Both the position numbers and the translations under genes were made by a program. A stretch of 54,602 bases of DNA from an uncultured Alphaproteobacteria bacterium (GTDB lineage: Bacteria > Pseudomonadota > Alphaproteobacteria > HIMB59 > GCA-002718135). The notes under the pieces were generated by a model. The model saw only the letters and a program-made list of their open reading frames with translations, was not told the DNA's origin and ran no database searches. The DNA lies in the NCBI GenBank assembly GCA_902600225.1, contig CACKIH010000008.1, forward strand, positions 1 through 54,602, read 5' to 3'. Below, piece by piece: positions 12,470 through 18,215 of this stretch (the first letter of the stretch is position 1; each line of letters opens with the position of its first letter).

Positions 12470-13296
12470 ACATTCATTAAAGCATCAATTTTTTCATGAT
12501 GCTGATAATTAACTAGTTTAAAATCATTAACGTTGTATTTAAAAAAGTTTTTTGTTTCAAACTGAAGCTCAGGTAATTTTTTGGGCTCTCTTTGTAATTG
12601 TATTTTAACCTGCTCAAAATGTTCTTTATAAATATGAAAATCGCCTAAAGAATGAATAAATGTTCCTACTTCTAATTTACACTCTCTAGCCAACATATGA
12701 GTCAAAAGACTATAACTAGCTATGTTAAATGGAACTCCCAAAAACATATCGCATGATCTTTGATATAATTGGCAGCTTAGTTTGTTATTTGAAATAAAAA
12801 ATTGTGAGAATGCATGACATGCTGGCAATGACATATTTTTTATCTCAGGTGGATTCCAAGCTGAAATTATATGTCGTCTGCCATTTGGATCTTCTTTGAG
12901 TCCTTTTATTAAATTTACAATTTGGTCTTCTCCATTAAAATTTCTCCATTGAACACCATAAATTTTACCGACATCACCATCAAATCGAGCTTTTGGCTTC
13001 CAATAATCTGCTACAGCATTTTGTGTCCAAATAGTTTTTTTATCTTTTAAGTTTTTTCTTGAATCATTGTATAAAATTTCTGCTAACCTTCTCTCATCAT
13101 CAGAACCTTCAATAAACCATAGTAACTCTGAAATTACAGATTTCCATGCTAGTTTTTTAGTTGTTATAGCAGGAAAGCCTTTTGATAAATCATAATGCAT
13201 TTGAAACCCAAATGATTTTCTAACGCTACCTGCTCTGCTTTGAACATCAGTTCCGTTATCATAACAATATCTTAATGCATCTAGGTATTGTTTCAT
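12466..13296 (-). CDS. thyA: Thymidylate synthase
   Basis: 276-residue folate-dependent enzyme converting dUMP to dTMP. The active-site cysteine is in MSLPACHAFSQF (Cys160 counted from this start), and the RRHIISAWNP and HSLGDFHIY motifs are intact. The ATG at 13296 overlaps the folA stop as ATGA. A TTG three codons upstream (13305) is possible but less likely. It forms an operon with dihydrofolate reductase, which regenerates the folate oxidised by ThyA, so this genome uses the ThyA route here rather than ThyX. Confidence 0.95.
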   Translation of the reverse strand: MKQYLDALRYCYDNGTDVQSRAGSVRKSFGFQMHYDLSKGFPAITTKKLAWKSVISELLWFIEGSDDERRLAEILYNDSRKNLKDKKTIWTQNAVADYWKPKARFDGDVGKIYGVQWRNFNGEDQIVNLIKGLKEDPNGRRHIISAWNPPEIKNMSLPACHAFSQFFISNNKLSCQLYQRSCDMFLGVPFNIASYSLLTHMLARECKLEVGTFIHSLGDFHIYKEHFEQVKIQLQREPKKLPELQFETKNFFKYNVNDFKLVNYQHHEKIDALMNV

Positions 13297-13781
13297 TTTT
13301 CCCAAATTTCAAAATGACATGTTGAATCGCCATCAATTTTTTTAATCATATTCAAATTATTTTCTATTAAAGAAACATTTATAAATTTTTCACAATTATA
13401 ATTACCGTAGATTCTGGTTAGGTAAAATTGTTCTATTAAATTAAATGTTAAATTTATTATTTCTGAGCCACCAATTATGAAAATATCCTTATTTATATGT
13501 TCAGATTGAATATTTTTAATTTCATTATTCACATTTCCACTTAAATAATAATCTGCTCCTTCAAATAATTCTTTATTTTTATTTGTAATTAGAACATTTA
13601 TTCTTGATTTTAGAGGTGTAGGCATAAAAGGATCTTCCCAGGTCTTTCTTCCCATTACTACAATATTATTAATTGTATTTTCTTTGAACCATTTCAAATC
13701 AATTGAATTTTTAGGCCAAGGCATACTTTGCCCCTTACTTATGCCACCTTTTTCATCTACTGCCATTATCGCTTTAATCAT
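13293..13781 (-). CDS. folA: Dihydrofolate reductase
   Basis: 162 residues of the DHFR fold: the N-terminal AIMAVDEKGGISKGQSMPWP holds the substrate and Met20-loop region, NNIVVMGRKTWED is the NADPH-binding segment, and KDIFIIGGSEI is the second cofactor loop. It reduces dihydrofolate to tetrahydrofolate. It is cotranscribed with thyA, overlapping by 4 bases, and is divergent from the ssrA gene across about 100 AT-rich bases. Confidence 0.94.
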   Translation of the reverse strand: MIKAIMAVDEKGGISKGQSMPWPKNSIDLKWFKENTINNIVVMGRKTWEDPFMPTPLKSRINVLITNKNKELFEGADYYLSGNVNNEIKNIQSEHINKDIFIIGGSEIINLTFNLIEQFYLTRIYGNYNCEKFINVSLIENNLNMIKKIDGDSTCHFEIWEK

Positions 13782-13848
13782 GTTTATTTATTTTATTCCT
13801 TAATTAGTAACAATTTTTTTTTTTAATTACTAGATTTCAAGACAAATC

Positions 13849-13877
13849 TTTCAAGAATAATTACTTTCAGGTATAAT
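13849..13877 (+). promoter_or_regulatory. Likely ssrA promoter
   Basis: A perfect TATAAT at 13872-13877 lies 6-7 bases before the presumed start of the tmRNA transcript. The -35 at 17-base spacing (TTTCAA) is poor. A stable RNA gene is expected to have a strong -10, which is what is seen. The assignment is by position and box match only. Confidence 0.45.
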
Positions 13878-13883
13878 AATAAT

Positions 13884-14127
13884 GTTGCCTTGCAACTAAG
13901 ATAATAAATGCTTTGTGCAATAAGTTATTCGGACCCGGGGGCGGTACCCGGCGTCTCCACCAATATGGGGACGAAATAGGTTTGACGGTAATTCAAAGAC
14001 AAAGACTTTATCCGGTATTGTACCACCGTTATCGGGCTATTTTATAAACGCTAACGATAATAGATTAGCACTTGCTGCCTAGATACTAGGTGAGCGCGGT
14101 CAGGGGCACCGAGCAACAGAACGCCCC
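13884..14127 (+). ncRNA. ssrA: Two-piece, circularly permuted tmRNA (alpha type)
   Basis: The acceptor piece comes first and ends in ACCA at 13962. Only four bases (ATAT) then separate it from the coding piece, which starts GGGGACG at 13967. GGGGACG pairs with CGTCTCC of the acceptor piece to give the seven-base acceptor stem, with G-U at the third pair, the alanyl-tRNA synthetase identity element. CTTTGT in the acceptor piece can pair with ACAAAG (13999-14004) as P2. The tag reading frame is 14050-14082, encoding ANDNRLALAA then TAG. The gene ends with a pseudoknot: CGGT/ACCG (14097-14100 with 14108-14111) interleaved with GGGGC/GCCCC (14103-14107 with 14123-14127). The T-loop lacks a standard TTC. 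It rescues stalled ribosomes and tags proteins for ClpXP. The 5' boundary is approximate. Confidence 0.93.
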
Positions 14128-14137
14128 ACTACATTCT
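14101..14137 (+). repeat. ssrA tail repeat, copy 1 (functional tail, attL-like)
   Basis: The core GGCACCGAGCAACAGAACGC plus CCCA (14105-14128) is the 3' pseudoknot of the tmRNA and recurs three more times within 3.3 kb. The flank after the core, CTACATT, is shared with copy 3 but not with copies 2 and 4. In a permuted ssrA this is the 3' end of the gene, the position where tmRNA-targeting integrases normally recombine. Confidence 0.8.
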
Positions 14138-14183
14138 TGTTTTTCTAAGCTTTAAAAAGAATATTTATAAATTGCCCTTTGGG

Positions 14184-14202
14184 TGTGCCGTCTATGTGCC
14201 GT
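14184..14202 (+). repeat. Paired TGTGCCGT direct repeats (left arm)
   Basis: Two copies of TGTGCCGT at 14184-14191 and 14195-14202, 11 bases start to start, about 60 bases inside the copy 1 tail. An equal pair with the same 11-base phase and orientation occurs at 15269-15287. The geometry resembles arm-type binding sites of a tyrosine recombinase flanking an att core. That role is inferred. Confidence 0.6.
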
Positions 14203-14221
14203 TTTAAATTAAATTTTTAAT

Positions 14222-14947
14222 CTAACTAATTAAAGTAATTTTATCACTATCGTAAGAATTTTTAGGTTGCTTATTTAAAATAATTTTTTTTACAAATCCT
14301 AAATCTTTTTCTTTTGCAGTTTTATAAGATTTGATTATTTTTGCACCAGTGAACTTTGAAAAAATATTTAAAAGATTATCTTCCGACTTATTTTTTTTTG
14401 TTTTTAAAATATTAACCCAAACGGGTATTATCTTTATTTTACCAATTTTATAGTCAGGAATAACTTGGTCATAATAGTGTCTAAACCAATCACTTTTATC
14501 TAATAATTTTGATCGTTCGTTTGGTGTTTTATCATAAAAATTTAATCTCAATTGGAAAACTAAATTCCAAATACTACCGCTATTAAAACTTTTTAGAATA
14601 TCCCCATAAAAATAGTCATCTTTGTTTTTGTTTCTTTTTGGAAATTTTTTGAGCATTTTTTTTATTTCATTTAAATTTTTTTTGAATATTTGAGAAATAT
14701 TTTTTAATCCTAGTTCGGGTATATCTCCCGGCAACATTGTATAGTCCCATGATTGTAATTTTGGCCTAATTAATAATAAAACTTTGTTTTTTTTAGCAGC
14801 TATAATTAATAAATTTTTTAATTGGCTAAAAGAAGTAAATTTTTTATCATCTATAATTGCAATACATACATTTTTATACTCCGTATTTTTATCAACACGA
14901 AATACAAGAGTTGTATACTCATCTATTATTAATTTTTTATTACTCAT
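14222..14947 (-). CDS. Hypothetical protein in ssrA-associated cassette
   Basis: 241 residues, Lys-rich, no signal peptide or membrane segment, and no family I recognise. Visible pieces are an N-terminal alpha/beta-like stretch (KKLIIDEYTTLVFRVD, then NVCIAIIDDKKF), a central basic segment (FPKRNKNKDDYFYGDI) and DWFRHYYDQVIPDYKIGKI near residue 155. It overlaps the downstream end of the 95-residue membrane gene by 8 bases, so the two form one transcription unit, with the membrane gene first. Both lie between ssrA tail copies 1 and 2 and are probably cargo of a small integrated element. Confidence 0.6.
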   Translation of the reverse strand: MSNKKLIIDEYTTLVFRVDKNTEYKNVCIAIIDDKKFTSFSQLKNLLIIAAKKNKVLLLIRPKLQSWDYTMLPGDIPELGLKNISQIFKKNLNEIKKMLKKFPKRNKNKDDYFYGDILKSFNSGSIWNLVFQLRLNFYDKTPNERSKLLDKSDWFRHYYDQVIPDYKIGKIKIIPVWVNILKTKKNKSEDNLLNIFSKFTGAKIIKSYKTAKEKDLGFVKKIILNKQPKNSYDSDKITLIS

Positions 14948-15227
14948 ATTGCTTAAAATCTTCTAATCTCTCTTTTCTTTTAATTAAATAATCGTCATCA
15001 ACTAGTAGTTTTTTTGTATCTTTTATATCCGAAATTATAGTTCTAGAATTATGATCTATTTTATCTAATTTTTCATCAAGTGTTTTATAATTATGGTTAT
15101 GCGCCTTCATTGACTCTTTTAAATTTCTATCAATATTTTTTACGAGTTGATAGATATTGTATCCAAAAATCATCATTCCAAATAATAAAATTAAAATTAA
15201 AAATGTAATTATTTCAATATTCATCAC
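14940..15227 (-). CDS. Small membrane-anchored coiled-coil protein
   Basis: 95 residues. A single N-terminal membrane segment (about residues 4-26, MNIEIITFLILILLFGMMIF region) is followed by a highly charged helix (about 30-90), probably a coiled coil facing the cytoplasm. No enzyme motif is visible. It is the first gene of a two-gene unit with the 241-residue protein. The layout would fit a membrane tether for its partner, which is inference only. No homology is recognised. Confidence 0.55.
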   Translation of the reverse strand: MMNIEIITFLILILLFGMMIFGYNIYQLVKNIDRNLKESMKAHNHNYKTLDEKLDKIDHNSRTIISDIKDTKKLLVDDDYLIKRKERLEDFKQYE

Positions 15228-15268
15228 TTTATCCTACCATGTTATTCTATTAATTTTGAGATAAAATT

Positions 15269-15287
15269 TGTGCCGTTTATGTGCCGT
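15269..15287 (+). repeat. Paired TGTGCCGT direct repeats (right arm)
   Basis: TGTGCCGT at 15269-15276 and 15280-15287, with the same 11-base phase and orientation as the pair at 14184-14202. A third single copy is at 15391-15398, 20 bases before tail copy 2. Together with the left pair they bracket the two-gene cassette. Confidence 0.6.
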
Positions 15288-15332
15288 TTCAACATTAAAA
15301 ATTTAGTATTTTATAAAATTAATGATATGATG

Positions 15333-15362
15333 TTTTTAAGAAAGGATTAGCGAATTTATTAG
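15333..15362 (+). repeat. 30-base flank repeat, copy A
   Basis: It starts TTTTTAAGAAAGGATTAGCG and ends AATTTATTAG. It matches 16624-16653 at 28 of 30 positions and has a diverged relative near 17235-17275. Each copy lies upstream of a displaced ssrA tail (copies 2, 3 and 4), so it belongs to a longer att-like end rather than to a gene. Confidence 0.65.
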
Positions 15363-15418
15363 AGTTTGCTTAAACTTTTGGGCAAAGTTTTGTGCCGTTC
15401 TACATGAGCCCCGTTTAA

Positions 15419-15442
15419 GGCACCGAGCAACAGAACGCCCCA
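15419..15442 (+). repeat. ssrA tail repeat, copy 2
   Basis: All 24 bases of the core (GGCACCGAGCAACAGAACGC followed by CCCA) are identical to the tmRNA tail, but the preceding CGGTCAGG needed to form the pseudoknot is missing, so it is not a second tmRNA. The right flank ATTAAAG resembles copy 4 (ATTTAAG), not copy 1. Confidence 0.8.
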
Positions 15443-15473
15443 TTAAAGTATTAAATTTTAATTTTTTTGATAT

Positions 15474-16340
15474 TTACAAATTAGGAGTAAAGTGTTTATT
15501 TTGATAATATATTTCATCAACACCAATGTTATCAAAATAAGTGAAATTTTTTTTTGTAAGAAATTTATTTATGCTAAAATCCTCAGGATGATTATTTTCT
15601 ACACTTATTACTTTTATATTAAATTTATCAAAATCTATAGATTGTAAAATGTCTAATTCATTTCCTTCAGTATCTATAGATAAGTAGTTTATTTCTTTAA
15701 TTTCTATTATATTATTAAATAAAGTAGTTTTAATTTTTTGATTTTTAGTTTTTGTTCTATGATCTTTTTTTAAAACCTCTTCTGCATTATTATAAATCTT
15801 ATTTTGTATATAACTCATTTGAGTATAACCTTCTAAAACTTCAATAAACTCAATATCTCTTTCATATTTATCAATAGCTTTATTTATAACTTTGCAGCTC
15901 CTATTTTTAGTTAATTTTTGAAATTGAAGGAATGATGGTTCAATTGCAACACCGTCCCAATTACAAAATTTTTCAAAGTGAAAACAATTGCTACCTGTTA
16001 CTCCATCATATGCTCCAATTTCAACAAAATAACCTGAGGATGTTGATTGATCAAAATCTCTAAAAAAAAATTCTTTTATAATTTTATCTTGACCAGATTG
16101 AGAAAAAAATTGTTCATTCCAATGAAAAAATTTTTCACAATTCCATATTTTTTGTCTTAAAACTCCTCTTAATTTCGAAAAAGGAAGTTTATATAATTTT
16201 GGTAATTGATTTAACACAGTTAAATACACTTTATGAGCGTGTATTTTATTTTCTAAATTTGAATTAAAAAGTTGATCACCATATTTTATTAGTTCGCCAA
16301 GATCTTTATTATTGAAGCTGGTTAAATCTATGTTTTTCAT
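15474..16340 (-). CDS. FkbM family methyltransferase
   Basis: 288 residues. The SAM-binding motif I is GYFVEIGAYDGVTGSN (about 103-118), followed by WDGVAIEPS and, near the C-terminus, INYLSIDTEGNELDILQSIDF, the FkbM signature. The N-terminal 75 residues are a helical extension seen in some FkbM proteins. Such enzymes O-methylate sugars or other small acceptors, often in surface glycan loci, but the substrate cannot be read from sequence. It lies between ssrA tail copies 2 and 3, is transcribed alone, and has no polysaccharide genes beside it, so it is probably accessory cargo. Confidence 0.8.
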   Translation of the reverse strand: MKNIDLTSFNNKDLGELIKYGDQLFNSNLENKIHAHKVYLTVLNQLPKLYKLPFSKLRGVLRQKIWNCEKFFHWNEQFFSQSGQDKIIKEFFFRDFDQSTSSGYFVEIGAYDGVTGSNCFHFEKFCNWDGVAIEPSFLQFQKLTKNRSCKVINKAIDKYERDIEFIEVLEGYTQMSYIQNKIYNNAEEVLKKDHRTKTKNQKIKTTLFNNIIEIKEINYLSIDTEGNELDILQSIDFDKFNIKVISVENNHPEDFSINKFLTKKNFTYFDNIGVDEIYYQNKHFTPNL

Positions 16341-16360
16341 TTGATAGAATTTCTTTAGAT

Positions 16361-16409
16361 TTTATTTAACAGAAGGTAGAACTTAAGAAAATAAATTTTT
16401 CAAAGAAAA
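16361..16409 (+). pseudogene. Relic of a rhodanese-like gene
   Basis: These 49 bases match 17547-17595, inside the intact rhodanese gene, at 44 positions, including an exact run of 23. The similarity fades outward to roughly 16345-16425. In the reading frame of the intact gene the relic meets a stop (TAA at about 16383), so it is a decayed fragment. It shows that a second copy of the gene beyond the ssrA tail once existed, consistent with repeated integration or exchange at this site. Confidence 0.7.
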
Positions 16410-16423
16410 ATAGATTATGATAT

Positions 16424-16564
16424 GTGAAAAATATTAAATTTAAATTAAAATCAGTTTTTAGACTAGTGAAGAAATTATTATCCTTAATTAAAAATAAAAA
16501 AAGACTTCGAAGAACCCAAACAAGAAATCAGATAAATAAGGAAAAGTCACTACAAAGTTTCTAA
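16424..16564 (+). CDS. Possible 46-residue basic peptide
   Basis: A GTG-initiated frame encodes a Lys/Arg-rich peptide with no Asp and one Glu, containing FKLKSVFRLVKKLLSLIKNK, an amphipathic cationic helix by eye. There is no clear Shine-Dalgarno and AT-rich spacer can produce such frames by chance. It lies between the rhodanese relic and tail copy 3. Probably not a gene; listed because nothing else occupies this stretch. Confidence 0.15.
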   Translation: MKNIKFKLKSVFRLVKKLLSLIKNKKRLRRTQTRNQINKEKSLQSF

Positions 16565-16623
16565 GAAGAAGTTTTCCAAAGCCTTATTTTCTATTAACTA
16601 TGATTTATAATATGGTAATAAGT

Positions 16624-16653
16624 TTTTTAAGAAAAGATTAACGAATTTATTAG
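16624..16653 (+). repeat. 30-base flank repeat, copy B
   Basis: It starts TTTTTAAGAAAAGATTAACG and ends AATTTATTAG, 28/30 identical to 15333-15362. It is only 17 bases upstream of tail copy 3, against 56 bases for copy 2, so about 39 bases have been lost between repeat and core here. Confidence 0.65.
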
Positions 16654-16670
16654 TTTGGTTCACGTACATG

Positions 16671-16695
16671 GCAACAGAACACCCCACTACATTTT
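16671..16695 (+). repeat. ssrA tail repeat, copy 3 (degenerate)
   Basis: GCAACAGAACACCCCACTAC then ATTTT. It lacks the GGCACCGA part of the core and has one substitution (A for G before CCCC). Its right flank CACTACATT is the same as that of copy 1, marking it as the element-side junction. Confidence 0.7.
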
Positions 16696-16765
16696 TAAAT
16701 TTTGATTCTTTTCTTTTGTTTGTTTAAGTTGCTCTAAATTTGTGCAAAAATAAATTAAAATTTTT

Positions 16766-17122
16766 CTAATTTTCACCAAACCATTCCCAAATAACTTCGG
16801 CAATAATATCACAGCTTGTTTGACCTGATTCAATTACTAAAGCTGCACCTTCTGCACCATTTTCCCAAGCCAATTCTTGGCTTTCAGTTAAATGATCTAA
16901 CTCTGATGAGTATCTTTCAAATCTAGGACTTTCTTGTAATCTTTCTGTTATTAAAGTGTAATATTGATTATCTATACAATTTTCTTCATAAACAAAGATT
17001 TGAACCCATAATCCCCCTAAAGTAGCTATATCCTCATTAGAAACTTCTACATCATGAAAGGCTAGAGCAGAATTAAAAAAAAATAAGAAGACTATGATTT
17101 TTTTTATTAATTTTAGAAACAT
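16766..17122 (-). CDS. Small secreted hypothetical protein
   Basis: 118 residues. An N-terminal signal peptide (basic MFLKLIKK, hydrophobic IVFLFFFNSALA, cleavage near residue 21) leads an acidic mature domain of about 97 residues with two cysteines (ENCIDN and QTSCDI), which could form a disulfide. No family is recognised. It is flanked by ssrA tail copies 3 and 4 and so is probably accessory. Confidence 0.6.
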   Translation of the reverse strand: MFLKLIKKIIVFLFFFNSALAFHDVEVSNEDIATLGGLWVQIFVYEENCIDNQYYTLITERLQESPRFERYSSELDHLTESQELAWENGAEGAALVIESGQTSCDIIAEVIWEWFGEN

Positions 17123-17368
17123 AATTTAAACATACAATAAATTTTAAATAATTTAACTAAATTTTTATATATTGTGTGTAATATTTGCGTAATACAATTA
17201 AAAATTCTCTCTCCTAAAAAATAAATATGATATAAAAATTTTTAAAAAAGAATGAGTGAATTAGCTTTAATTTGCTTTTGATTTTAGGTGTTTAAGTGTA
17301 CGTAATGGAATGAGGACTTGTTCCTGCACCAAGCAACAGGAAACCCCATTTAAGGAGGTAAAGAAAAT
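17123..17368. other. Spacer with diverged flank repeat and tail copy 4
   Basis: 246 bases without a gene. The segment 17225-17275 is a diverged relative of the 30-base flank repeat. Tail copy 4 is at 17326-17353. The region ends in the strong ribosome site AAGGAGG of the rhodanese gene, 13 bases before its ATG. The rhodanese promoter should lie here. Likely boxes are not distinctive in this AT-rich background. Confidence 0.45.
17326..17353 (+). repeat. ssrA tail repeat, copy 4 (outer, attR-like)
   Basis: GCACCAAGCAACAGGAAACC then CCATTTAA, a diverged version of the tmRNA tail (18 of 22 core bases match copy 1). Its right flank matches copy 2. It immediately precedes the rhodanese ribosome site and marks the border between accessory patch and core genome. 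It can also form TTCCTG/CAGGAA pairing with its own upstream bases. Confidence 0.65.
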
Positions 17369-17734
17369 ATGAAAAAATTTGAAGATTTGATGAATGTAAA
17401 AAATGAAATTGAAAATATTTCTGCATCACAAGCAAAAGAAAAACTAAATGATCCAAATGTACAATTTATTGATGTTAGGGATAAAACAAGTTTTGAGAAA
17501 GGAACAATAGGAAATGCAATTCATTTAGATAGAGCTTTTCTTGAATTTTATTTAGCAGAAGGTAGTCCCTTAGAAAATAAATTTTTCAAAGAAAATCCTG
17601 ATAAAGAATATGTTGTATTTTGTGGTGTTGGTGGACAAGGAACTTTATCAACTAAAACAATGAAAGACATGGGCATTAAGAATGTAAAGAATATTACTGG
17701 AGGTATGACTGAATGGGAAAAATTAAAAGAATAA
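17369..17734 (+). CDS. Single-domain rhodanese-like protein
   Basis: 121 residues with one rhodanese domain: DPNVQFIDVRDKTSFEKGTI, then the active-site loop YVVFCGVGGQGTLST with the catalytic cysteine at about residue 89, and NITGGMTEWEKL at the end. The loop CGVGGQ lacks the usual final Arg, as in several environmental homologues, so the sulfur acceptor is uncertain. It probably carries a persulfide in the cytoplasm. It has a strong Shine-Dalgarno (AAGGAGG), rare in this window. A 49-base relic of the same gene lies 1.2 kb upstream. Confidence 0.85.
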   Translation: MKKFEDLMNVKNEIENISASQAKEKLNDPNVQFIDVRDKTSFEKGTIGNAIHLDRAFLEFYLAEGSPLENKFFKENPDKEYVVFCGVGGQGTLSTKTMKDMGIKNVKNITGGMTEWEKLKE

Positions 17735-17807
17735 TTTTATTTAATTAAATTGATAAGTTTTGAATTAAAAAGTTTAAAGCAGAAAAGAACTAAATAACTT
17801 TTTTGAT

Positions 17808-18215
17808 ATGATAAAAAAATTATTTATTTTTATATTTTTATTTATTTATTCATCTTCATCTATTGCTCTTACAAAAAATGATTTTTCAAATAATCAACTA
17901 TTATGTCCAACATTATTATGGGGATTTGAATTTATTTCGCCAAATAAAGTCAAAGTCATTAATACAGACCTTAATAACGTAACATCAATAGATGAATATT
18001 ATTATGAGGTAGATTTAAAACTTTCCTACATTAACATATTTTCGAATAAAAATAATATTAGAGATAGAGTTTATTCTATTGAACTTAATTCATTAAGAGT
18101 TGATGTTTGGGCTATGACTGGTGGGGGATTTACAACAAGAGAAATGTTTCCAATTGGATTATGTAAGTTTGTAGAAATTAATAATTTTTTATCTTACATT
18201 GAAAGTTTAAAATGA
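17808..18215 (+). CDS. Hypothetical exported protein upstream of sspB
   Basis: 135 residues with a clear signal peptide (MIKKLFIFIFLFIYSSSSIA, cleavage near residue 20). The mature part is beta-rich by eye and has two cysteines (LLCPTLLWGFE and GLCKFVEI) that could pair. No family is recognised. It overlaps sspB by 4 bases (ATGA), so the two are translationally coupled, although one product is exported and the other is cytoplasmic. Confidence 0.65.
   Translation: MIKKLFIFIFLFIYSSSSIALTKNDFSNNQLLCPTLLWGFEFISPNKVKVINTDLNNVTSIDEYYYEVDLKLSYINIFSNKNNIRDRVYSIELNSLRVDVWAMTGGGFTTREMFPIGLCKFVEINNFLSYIESLK

Larger units (their letters stand above)
15228..15473. other. Intergenic att-like region before the FkbM gene
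   Basis: These 246 bases contain no convincing gene. They hold three TGTGCCGT repeats (15269, 15280, 15391), a 30-base repeat at 15333-15362 that is 28/30 identical to 16624-16653, and ssrA tail copy 2 at 15419-15442. The order arm repeats, 30-base repeat, arm repeat, core resembles the attR end of an integrated element. Confidence 0.6.
16565..16765. other. Att-like spacer with tail copy 3
   Basis: About 200 bases with no gene. They contain the second 30-base flank repeat (16624-16653) and ssrA tail copy 3 (16671-16695). The rest is AT-rich spacer in which I see no promoter or RNA structure that I would defend. Confidence 0.5.

Noticed and set aside
13810-13825. Poly-T run near ssrA as a terminator
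   Set aside because: No stem precedes it. Such T or A runs are common in this AT-rich DNA, including inside genes.
15419-15442. Second tmRNA gene
   Set aside because: Only the tail is repeated. There is no acceptor piece, tag frame or upstream pseudoknot strand.
14101-17353. CRISPR array or insertion sequence
   Set aside because: Repeat spacing is 0.6-1.3 kb with genes between, there are no terminal inverted repeats, and no transposase or integrase is encoded.
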